From assembly GCA_016288355.1 (NCBI GenBank), contig JAEEYY010000102.1, positions 1 to 5,098 of the forward strand: a DNA stretch of 5,098 nucleotides, read 5' to 3'. Position numbers and translations under genes: made by a program. Below the pieces are notes generated by a model. It did not search any database. It was not told the DNA's origin and saw only the letters and a program-made list of their open reading frames with translations. Positions 1-5,098 of this stretch are shown piece by piece. The stretch is from Synergistes sp. GTDB lineage: Bacteria > Synergistota > Synergistia > Synergistales > Synergistaceae. How positions within the stretch are numbered: the first letter of the stretch is position 1; every line of letters begins with the position of its first letter.

Positions 1-1206
1 CGGGACGCGCGCACAGACCATCGATATAATGTTGTGCAGGAATGAGATCACAGACAGCCCGCAGGCGCAGAAATAGCCGCTGAAGCAGAAGTGTACCCCG
101 GCGAATATGCTGTCCCAGATATAGCTGCGCAGATACTCGCCGCCGAGCCGGATAACGTCGGCATTTCCGGTGAAGAGCCCGACCGCGGGTTCCGCTGCTG
201 CCTGCATGATCACGGCGACCACGGTCCCGTAGGATATGACGATAAGTATCGTATGCAGCAGCGTCTGCTTTGCCCGCTCCGGTTTCCCGGCTCCGATATT
301 CTGCGAGGAGATCACGGAAACGGCAGAGAGCATGGATGAGGGCACGAGGAAGATTATGCATATCATCTTTTCCACGATGCCTACCGCGGCCGCGTCGTTA
401 AGGCCGCGCAGGTTCGCGATAACGGTGATGACGATAAAGGCTATCTGTATAAAGCCGTCCTGAAGCGCGACCGGAACGCCGATACGGAGTATCCTGCCTA
501 TTATATCTTTGCGCGGAATGAGATCGGACCGAACGACGCCGAGTCCGTTTTCCATCCTTTTCAGAACGGCAAGCGATACGACAACGCTGAAAGTCTGCGC
601 CAGCGTTGTGCCAAGCGCTGCGCCCGCGGCGCCCATATGCATGCCGCCTATAAAGAGATAATCCAGCGCGATATTGGCGGCGCAGGCCACCGCCACGAAG
701 TACATCGGGCTTTTGGAGTCCCCTTTGGCGCGCAGTATCGAGCTTATTATGTTGTATGCGGTAATGGCCGGTATGCCTAAAAAACAGATCTTAAGATATG
801 AGAGTGTGGACGGGACCGCATCAGCGGGCGTGGAGACAAGCGAAACTATATTGCCTGTGAGAGCGTAAAGCAGAACTGCGAGCACAAAAGAAAGCGCCAT
901 AAACATCGTGACGGTGCTGCCGGCTTCATGCGCCGCCTGTTTTCGGTCCCCGGCTCCCACGGAGCGCCCTATTATGACTGTAGAGCCCATAGCGAGCCCA
1001 ACCAGCATTACTGTAAGCATGTGCATAATCTGGCTGCCTATAGAGACAGCGGTGGTGCTCTCCACTCCGTTGAACTGTCCGATCACGAAGAGATCAGCCA
1101 TGCCGTAAAGGGTCTGCAGGAAATAAGAAAGCAGATACGGTATCGAGAAGCTTACTATATTTTTGAAGACGCTGCCTTCCGTCAGATTTCTTTCCATACT
1201 GTTCAT
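1..1206 (-). CDS. MATE family efflux transporter (partial, C-terminus beyond left edge)
   Basis: Integral inner-membrane antiporter of the MATE (NorM/DinF-like) family, which exports cationic drugs or metabolites in exchange for Na+ or H+. The reverse strand is open for 402 codons to the window edge; the family is usually about 440-460 residues, so roughly the last 1-2 helices are missing. Hydrophobic segments run at about 16-36, 55-78, 98-120, 138-156, 167-185, 192-213, 240-264, 275-300, 318-336, 360-382 and 384-402, and the two halves look alike. Family hallmarks are the TM1 segment with D38, the GRSVGAGD loop (80-87), LRAKGDSKSP (158-167) and the N178-x3-D182 pair with T200. D38, N178, D182 and T200 fall where the PfMATE cation-site residues D41, N180, D184 and T202 are expected. 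The start at 1206 follows AGGGGA with short spacing; the ATG at 1197 is an alternative. It is divergent from the OCD-family gene. Substrate unknown. Confidence 0.93.
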   Translation of the reverse strand, partial: MNSMERNLTEGSVFKNIVSFSIPYLLSYFLQTLYGMADLFVIGQFNGVESTTAVSIGSQIMHMLTVMLVGLAMGSTVIIGRSVGAGDRKQAAHEAGSTVTMFMALSFVLAVLLYALTGNIVSLVSTPADAVPSTLSYLKICFLGIPAITAYNIISSILRAKGDSKSPMYFVAVACAANIALDYLFIGGMHMGAAGAALGTTLAQTFSVVVSLAVLKRMENGLGVVRSDLIPRKDIIGRILRIGVPVALQDGFIQIAFIVITVIANLRGLNDAAAVGIVEKMICIIFLVPSSMLSAVSVISSQNIGAGKPERAKQTLLHTILIVISYGTVVAVIMQAAAEPAVGLFTGNADVIRLGGEYLRSYIWDSIFAGVHFCFSGYFCACGLSVISFLHNIISMVCARVP

Positions 1207-1272
1207 ATGTCCCCTGTCCTGTATGCCGGTAAATGATGCGCGCTTCCGGCTGCCGCGGCGGATATGCATTCC

Positions 1273-1289
1273 CCCCGCAAGACGCGGGG
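1273..1289 (-). other. G+C-rich hairpin in the probable MATE leader
   Basis: CCCCGC at 1273-1278 pairs perfectly with GCGGGG at 1284-1289 around a five-base loop. It would lie near the 5' end of a transcript from the minus-strand TATAAT at 1303-1308. No T-run follows on either strand, so it is not a standard intrinsic terminator. It could be a leader structure or simply a chance G+C-rich inverted repeat. Confidence 0.35.
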
Positions 1290-1302
1290 CGGCTGAAGTG
1301 TT

Positions 1303-1308
1303 ATTATA
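1303..1308 (-). promoter_or_regulatory. Candidate -10 box (TATAAT) for the MATE gene
   Basis: Read on the minus strand this is a perfect TATAAT within TATATAATAA. It lies about 100 bases upstream of the MATE start, which would give a leader of about 90 bases. No good TTGACA-like element is visible at 16-18 bases upstream (the region reads roughly GTGTGGAA), so the call rests on the -10 match alone. Confidence 0.35.
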
Positions 1309-1347
1309 TACCCGAAACGGCATATTCCACACAGCACAGTTTTTAAT

Positions 1348-1358
1348 TCATGTCATGA
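1348..1358. promoter_or_regulatory. Short palindrome TCATGTCATGA, possible operator
   Basis: TCATG and CATGA form a perfect inverted repeat around a single central T, ending 18 bases before the OCD-family start and just ahead of its Shine-Dalgarno sequence. The position would suit an operator, but an 11-base palindrome can occur by chance and no regulator gene is visible in the window. Confidence 0.2.
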
Positions 1359-1360
1359 GA

Positions 1361-1369
1361 AAGAGAGGG
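1361..1369 (+). promoter_or_regulatory. Ribosome binding site of the OCD-family gene
   Basis: The purine run AAGAGAGGG ends seven bases before the ATG at 1377. This is good Shine-Dalgarno spacing and fixes that ATG as the start. Confidence 0.7.
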
Positions 1370-1376
1370 TAATAAG

Positions 1377-2357
1377 ATGCTTTATATCGACGAGGCGGAT
1401 ATACGTAAGATATTCACGATGAGAGACGCGATCGAATCGGACCGGGAAGCTTTCATCCTGCAGTCGCAGGGGTTTGCGGACGCGCCTGTAAGAACGAATT
1501 TTAACGTTGAGGGGCGCGGCATAACGTCGCTTATGCCGGGCTATGTGTCAAAATTTCCGAGAGTCGGCATCAAGATAGTATCCACCTATCCTCAGAATGC
1601 GGCAAAGGGGCTTCCCGCGGTGCCGGCCACCGTGCTTCTTTGCGACGCCGATACGGGCGAACTCTGCGCCGTTCTTGACGGCACAGAGCTTACGCGTATG
1701 CGTACCGGCGCGGTGTCCGGGCTTGCTACGGAGCTGCTTTCAAACGAAAACGCGGAGACCGGCGCGCTCTTCGGCACCGGAGGGCAGGCGTTCACTCAGC
1801 TGGAAGCAATGCTTACGGTCCGCAGCCTCAAGGAAGTCCGCGTTTTCGACAAGGAGAGGAGCCGGCTTGACGCTTTTATGGAACGCAGCGCCCCTCTTGC
1901 GGAAAAATTCGGCGTCGCGGTAAAAGCCGCCGCGTCGTCTGATGAAGCGATAGATAACGCCGACGTCATCACAACGGTCACTACGAGCGCGCTGCCGACC
2001 TTCGACGGACGGAAAGTAAAGAAGGGCGCCCACATCAACGCGGTAGGCGTCTTTACGCCTGATAAAAGGGAGCTTGACGAGTATATCGTGACGCATGCGG
2101 ACAGGATATTTATAGACAACCGCGAGGCGGTGATGAGCGAAGCCGGAGATTTCCTTATCCCTATATCCGAGGGGCGTTTTTCCGAAGAGAGGATAAACGG
2201 CGAGCTCGGGGATCTGCTTCTGGGGCGCTGCTGCGGACGTAAGGACCCGGCCGAGATAACGCTTATGAAGACAGTGGGCTTTGCCACGCTCGATATAGTG
2301 ATAGCGCACAAGGTATACGAAAAGGCCGCAGCTCTGGGCTGCGGCAGGAAAATATAG
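1377..2357 (+). CDS. Ornithine cyclodeaminase/mu-crystallin family NAD(P)-dependent imino/amino acid oxidoreductase
   Basis: Cytosolic 326-residue protein, full length for the family (about 310-350). Members include ornithine cyclodeaminase, archaeal alanine dehydrogenase, mu-crystallin ketimine reductase, SbnB and iminosuccinate reductase. Family features are R39, K66 in the GIKIVSTYP segment, the TRMRTGAVSG block with R109, the Rossmann loop GTGGQA (133-138), VGVFTPDKRELD (223-234) and the C-terminal EITLMKTVG block (293-301). K66 and R109 are the expected carboxylate-binding residues. In ornithine cyclodeaminase and archaeal alanine dehydrogenase the fourth residue of the VGGD/IGAD segment is a catalytic Asp; here it is F226, so true ornithine cyclodeaminase activity is doubtful and an imine reductase or amino acid dehydrogenase role is more likely. 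It has a strong Shine-Dalgarno sequence. The serine dehydratase gene starts 15 bases after its stop, so the two are probably cotranscribed. The family is certain; the substrate is not. Confidence 0.92.
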   Translation: MLYIDEADIRKIFTMRDAIESDREAFILQSQGFADAPVRTNFNVEGRGITSLMPGYVSKFPRVGIKIVSTYPQNAAKGLPAVPATVLLCDADTGELCAVLDGTELTRMRTGAVSGLATELLSNENAETGALFGTGGQAFTQLEAMLTVRSLKEVRVFDKERSRLDAFMERSAPLAEKFGVAVKAAASSDEAIDNADVITTVTTSALPTFDGRKVKKGAHINAVGVFTPDKRELDEYIVTHADRIFIDNREAVMSEAGDFLIPISEGRFSEERINGELGDLLLGRCCGRKDPAEITLMKTVGFATLDIVIAHKVYEKAAALGCGRKI

Positions 2358-2358
2358 C

Positions 2359-2363
2359 GGGAG
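2359..2363 (+). promoter_or_regulatory. Ribosome binding site of the serine dehydratase gene
   Basis: GGGAG lies nine bases before the ATG at 2373, directly after the stop codon of the upstream gene. It favours 2373 over the in-frame ATG at 2382. The tight spacing supports an operon with shared transcription. Confidence 0.5.
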
Positions 2364-2372
2364 CCGCCGAAA

Positions 2373-3944
2373 ATGCAGAAAATGCCCGCAAGCATTTTCA
2401 ATGACGTCATCGGCCCGGTGATGCGCGGGCCCTCCAGCTCACACACGGCGGCCGCGGCCAGGATGGGAGAGATAGTGCGGGAGTCCGTCTTATGGGAGCC
2501 TCTTCGAGTCGTATGCGATTATGACGTAAACGGCTCTCTTGCCGCGACGCATGACGGCCATGGCAGCGACATGGGCTTCATATGCGGTCTTTTAGGCAAA
2601 AAGCTCACGGACGACGGCGTAGCGAACTATTGGGAGATGGCATCGGCAGCCGGCGTCGGCGTCGAATTCCGCGTGCTTGATTACGGCGCTGTGCATCCCA
2701 ACAACTACAGGATAGAAGTATGGGGCAGAAAAGGGGATCATCACTGCTGGGAGGGCATATCCACAGGCGGCGGCATGATAGAGATGCAGAGCTTCGATTC
2801 CTTCCCCGTTTCGATACGCGGCGACTTCCATGAACTGCTGATAAAATTCCGCAGCGTATCCGACGCGGAAAAAATGGCCGCGCTCTGTGCGGTAAGAGAC
2901 CCTGCGCCGGACTTTGCGGCCGTCGAAGAAGGCGGGGAAGGCGCGCTCCTTTCGCTTAAATATTCAAAAGCTCCTGATAAAGAGGCGCTTTTCGCGGCTG
3001 CCGAAAAGTGCGGGAGCGTTGAGACGGTGTCCGCCTCGCCTGTTCTGCCGACTCTTTCCCGCAGAGGCTGCTCCGTGCCCTTCTCTTCGGCTGCCGGCAT
3101 GAGCGCTTATAACGCGGGCGGAAAGCTTCAGATGTGGGAGCTTGCAGCGGAATACGAGGCCTGCCGCGGCGGCGTTTCCGCGCGTGAAGTATTTGACATG
3201 ATGAGCGGCATCGTCGGAATAATGGAAAAGGCCCTGGATGAAGGGCTTGCCGGCACCGAATACAGCGACAGGATCCTCGGGCCTCAGGCCTGCATGATAG
3301 AAGACGCTGAAAAACGCGGCGGGCTGATACCCTGCGGGCTGCTCAATTCGGTGATAAAGTCCGTGACGGCAATAATGGAAACAAAAAGCGCTATGGGGGT
3401 CATAGTGGCGGCGCCTACCGCCGGCTCATGCGGATGTCTGCCCGGGACGCTGATAGGAGCCGGACGCGCGCTGGGCCTTAAGCGGGAAGAGATAACAAAG
3501 GCAATGCTTGCGGCGGGCCTGGTCGGTGTATTCATTGCTGAAAGCGCTACCTTTGCCGCGGAAGTCGCCGGCTGCCAGGTCGAGTGCGGCGCAGGCTCCG
3601 GGATGGCTGCGGCAGGGCTCGTTCAGATGATGGGCGGCAGCGCGGAAATGTGCGCCGACGCGGCTTCGATGGCGCTTCAGAACATCACGGGCCTTGCGTG
3701 CGATCCCGTGGCAAACCGCGTGGAGGTGCCGTGCCTCGGCAAAAACGTAATGGGGGCGGCAAACGCGGTATCCTGTGCGAACATGGCCCTTGCCGGCTTT
3801 GACAAGGTGATACCTCTTGACGAGACTATAGCGGCTCTTTATGACGCGGGTCAGAAGCTGCCGGCTGAGCTCCGCTGCACATTCGGCGGACTGGGCAGGA
3901 CTCAGGCTGCGAAAAAGGTGCTTGAAAAACTGGAAAAACGTTAG
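2373..3944 (+). CDS. sdaA: L-serine dehydratase (L-serine ammonia-lyase), iron-sulfur type, fused beta-alpha chain
   Basis: Predicted cytosolic enzyme converting L-serine to pyruvate and ammonia with an oxygen-sensitive [4Fe-4S] cluster. Its 523 residues match the Gram-positive two-subunit enzyme (SdaAB plus SdaAA) joined end to end; the E. coli single chain is about 454. Residues 7-145 are the beta part, with IGPVMRGPSSSHT (13-25), GHGSD (62-66), HPN (108-110) and STGGGMIE (130-137). Residues about 146-226 sit where SdaAB has its ACT domain but lack the usual DRPG-like turn. Residues about 233-523 are the alpha part, with APTAGSCG (347-354), GCQVECG (400-406), LACDPVANRVEVPC (441-454) and GGLG (505-508). 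Cluster cysteines are C401, C443 and C454; their spacings of 42 and 11 equal those of E. coli/Legionella C343, C385 and C396. C502 near the C-terminus is unusual. It follows the OCD-family gene by 15 bases. A related hydroxy-amino acid is a possible alternative substrate. Confidence 0.95.
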   Translation: MQKMPASIFNDVIGPVMRGPSSSHTAAAARMGEIVRESVLWEPLRVVCDYDVNGSLAATHDGHGSDMGFICGLLGKKLTDDGVANYWEMASAAGVGVEFRVLDYGAVHPNNYRIEVWGRKGDHHCWEGISTGGGMIEMQSFDSFPVSIRGDFHELLIKFRSVSDAEKMAALCAVRDPAPDFAAVEEGGEGALLSLKYSKAPDKEALFAAAEKCGSVETVSASPVLPTLSRRGCSVPFSSAAGMSAYNAGGKLQMWELAAEYEACRGGVSAREVFDMMSGIVGIMEKALDEGLAGTEYSDRILGPQACMIEDAEKRGGLIPCGLLNSVIKSVTAIMETKSAMGVIVAAPTAGSCGCLPGTLIGAGRALGLKREEITKAMLAAGLVGVFIAESATFAAEVAGCQVECGAGSGMAAAGLVQMMGGSAEMCADAASMALQNITGLACDPVANRVEVPCLGKNVMGAANAVSCANMALAGFDKVIPLDETIAALYDAGQKLPAELRCTFGGLGRTQAAKKVLEKLEKR

Positions 3945-3964
3945 CTGAGTGATTCAGCTGTTTT
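3943..3964. terminator. Probable bidirectional intrinsic terminator
   Basis: AGCTGA (3943-3948) pairs perfectly with TCAGCT (3954-3959) around GTGAT. On the plus strand the stem is followed by GTTTTA and preceded by an A-rich stretch. On the minus strand it is followed by AACGTTTTT. It lies between convergent genes and overlaps the last two bases of the serine dehydratase stop codon. The six-pair stem and short T-runs make it weak; for the minus-strand gene it would be more than 130 bases past the stop. Confidence 0.5.
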
Positions 3965-4096
3965 AGCGCGCTGTTTTATATCGGGCAGCTGGCGCGGCAG
4001 ATATTTGCCGGTTCAGGACCTGGGGCGGTCATCGGCGGGATAAGCGGGCGCTTCTGTGCCATGCGCCGCATACGGCGTGTCGGATCACCTGAGTTT
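3945..4096. other. Convergent intergenic region, no gene seen
   Basis: This 152-base gap separates the serine dehydratase stop from the TPR-gene stop. Apart from the terminator-like hairpin at its left end, it holds an imperfect hairpin at 4061-4080: ATGCGCCG against CGGCGTGT, a loop of CATA, eight pairs including two G-U pairs. That hairpin lies 17 bases past the end of the minus-strand gene but has no T-run, so it could at most be a 3'-end-stabilising or Rho-related structure. No open frame with a ribosome binding site or RNA gene is recognisable. Confidence 0.5.
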
Positions 4097-5098
4097 TCAG
4101 CTGCCGAAGCGAAGCAGCGGGAAACCGTTTATATTGTCTATGCTGGTTTCGCCTTTGTGGACGCGCAGCAGGCTGTGCTCCGCCTCAGTGCCGTCGTTTT
4201 TCAGGCCTGAAGCATAGAACGTCAGCCCGCCGCCCTTCACGGCGGAGACAAGCACTCCGTTTTCGGCGGTGCGCCTCCATTTTATCTTCCCGGCGTTCTT
4301 CGGAAGCAGGAAGTTTGAAAGGCCGAGCCCGTCTTCGGTCTTATAGACGGGAGAGGCCGTTTCTATCTCACATACTTTGTCGTCGATGAATATTATGCGA
4401 ATCTCGCGCGATAAGTCACCCTTGCCGCAGACCCATATCTCCACGGGCTGCTGCGACATTATCGAGCTTCCGCCTACCGTATCGAATATTTTTTCATCGA
4501 CCGGAGCCCAGTTCATCGCCTCCCGGACCTCGGTCTTTGCCGCGCCTATCCTTATAAGACCTAGCGACCTGCCGGGACGTATGATGTACTTTTCTTCTGT
4601 GGGAAGGCCCAGCATAGCTCTGGCAGCTTTTACCCCGTGCAGCGCGCGGCTGTCGTCCGGGGCGGAACTTGCCGCAGCTGCGGCAAATACGTCTGCTGCG
4701 CCTTTGTAATTGCCCAGCGTCAGCAGTTCCTTGCCGCAGAAAAGCATCTTTTCAATGTCGCCGGCGCAGAGTTTGGCCCTCTGCAGCAGGGCTTCGGCCG
4801 CCGTCTTCACGTCGCCGGCCTTTTTAGCCGCTTCCGCCGTCATGTGCCACAGCTCTTCGTTCTTTTTGTTGTGCTTCACGGCTTCACGGAACCAGCGCAG
4901 TGCCTTTTCGTAGCTTTCGCTCTTCATGTAGAGCCACGCAAGGCGGATCATCGCACGCGAGTCGTTCTTTGCGGTCTTAAGATGTTCTTCGCAGTATTTT
5001 ATCGCGCTTCCTGCGTCGCCGTTTTCTTCACAGCAGATGGCCATGTTGAAGAGCACGTCTTTGCGTTCGGGACGTATCTTGATTATCTTTTTGTAAAG
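4097..5098 (-). CDS. TPR-repeat protein with BamE/SmpA-like C-terminal domain (partial, N-terminus beyond right edge)
   Basis: The reverse frame is open to the window edge, so 333 C-terminal residues are visible and the true start is outside. A GTG at 5056 could start a shorter protein, but the 14 codons before it continue the same helical repeat (ending IRPERKD), so it is probably internal. Residues about 12-147 form four TPR-like units of about 34 residues, with typical small/aromatic positions: A20, G27, A32; A54, Y57, A66, F70; A88, G95, A100; G129, A134, F138. Residues about 170-333 differ: a GLIRIGAAKTEVREAM segment (180-195), then beta-rich sequence with IRIIFIDDKVCEIET and YKTEDGLGLSN. 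This pattern (short helix, then strands around a 'dGkV..I...Y.T.dGi' motif) recalls BamE/SmpA-like or similar small alpha-beta domains, a tentative likeness. TPRs mediate protein-protein contacts. Location and partner are unknown, and the gene faces the serine dehydratase operon. Confidence 0.85.
   Translation of the reverse strand, partial: LYKKIIKIRPERKDVLFNMAICCEENGDAGSAIKYCEEHLKTAKNDSRAMIRLAWLYMKSESYEKALRWFREAVKHNKKNEELWHMTAEAAKKAGDVKTAAEALLQRAKLCAGDIEKMLFCGKELLTLGNYKGAADVFAAAAASSAPDDSRALHGVKAARAMLGLPTEEKYIIRPGRSLGLIRIGAAKTEVREAMNWAPVDEKIFDTVGGSSIMSQQPVEIWVCGKGDLSREIRIIFIDDKVCEIETASPVYKTEDGLGLSNFLLPKNAGKIKWRRTAENGVLVSAVKGGGLTFYASGLKNDGTEAEHSLLRVHKGETSIDNINGFPLLRFGS

Larger units (their letters stand above)
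1207..1376. promoter_or_regulatory. Divergent intergenic region between MATE and OCD-family genes
   Basis: This 170-base gap holds the start signals of two divergent genes. Visible elements are a minus-strand TATAAT at 1303-1308, a G+C-rich hairpin at 1273-1289, an 11-base palindrome at 1348-1358, and Shine-Dalgarno sequences at each end. For the plus strand no convincing promoter stands out: TTTAAT at 1342-1347 and TATTAT at 1302-1307 resemble -10 boxes, but neither has a good -35 partner. No open frame here looks like a real small gene. Confidence 0.6.

Noticed and set aside
91..1372. Several plus-strand open frames of 60-100 codons across the MATE region
   Set aside because: They run antisense to a clearly conserved MATE protein and have no motifs; the longest is an artefact of few stops opposite hydrophobic codons.
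1740..2446. Two long overlapping minus-strand open frames (189 and 216 codons) antisense to the OCD-family gene and the start of the serine dehydratase
   Set aside because: They lie opposite well-conserved protein-coding sequence, show no recognisable motifs and are compositionally odd (rich in Ser/Arg), as expected for shadows of G+C-biased codons.
2592..3535. Minus-strand open frames of 79-119 codons inside the serine dehydratase
   Set aside because: The plus frame carries all family motifs and cluster cysteines without interruption; the antisense frames have none.
4061..4080. Hairpin past the TPR gene as an intrinsic terminator
   Set aside because: The stem includes two G-U pairs and no T-run follows it on either strand.
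4377..4913. Plus-strand open frames of 110 and 67 codons opposite the TPR gene
   Set aside because: They are Ser/Ala-rich mirror frames of Ala/Lys/Glu-rich TPR helices, with no supporting motifs.
5054..5056. GTG as the true start of the TPR protein
   Set aside because: The frame stays open to the window edge and the preceding 14 codons read as continuing TPR sequence, so the start is more likely outside the window.

Overview
The window is a stretch of bacterial chromosome with four protein-coding genes and no sign of rRNA, tRNA, CRISPR, insertion sequences or prophage. By eye the G+C content is in the mid-to-high fifties, with frequent ATA isoleucine and CTT leucine codons. The gene content (Gram-positive-type iron-sulfur L-serine dehydratase, clostridial-style MATE transporter, TPR protein with a possible BamE-like domain) suggests an anaerobic, amino-acid-using bacterium, perhaps of the Synergistota or a high-G+C clostridial relative. 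This placement is an inference and is weak.

Layout: (1) 1-1206, minus strand, a MATE-family multidrug/cation antiporter whose C-terminal end lies off the left edge. (2) 1207-1376, a divergent intergenic region with a minus-strand TATAAT box, a G+C-rich hairpin in the probable MATE leader, a short palindrome and the ribosome binding site of the next gene. (3) 1377-2357, plus strand, an NAD(P)-binding protein of the ornithine cyclodeaminase/mu-crystallin family. (4) 2373-3944, plus strand, a single-chain L-serine dehydratase that joins the beta subunit, a degenerate ACT-like segment and the alpha subunit. It lies only 15 bases after the previous stop, so the two plus-strand genes are very probably one operon. 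(5) 3945-4096, a convergent intergenic gap beginning with a hairpin that could terminate transcription from both sides. (6) 4097-5098, minus strand, the C-terminal part of a TPR-repeat protein with a C-terminal domain tentatively like BamE/SmpA; its start lies off the right edge.

How the genes may work together: the serine dehydratase should release 2-aminoacrylate, which becomes 2-iminopropionate and then pyruvate plus ammonia. The upstream reductase belongs to a family that reduces imino acids or makes them from amino acids, and it lacks the aspartate expected of a true ornithine cyclodeaminase. An operon that deaminates serine and reductively traps an imine (for example serine to alanine) is therefore a reasonable but untested idea. 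The divergent MATE transporter and the convergent TPR gene have no evident functional tie to this pair.
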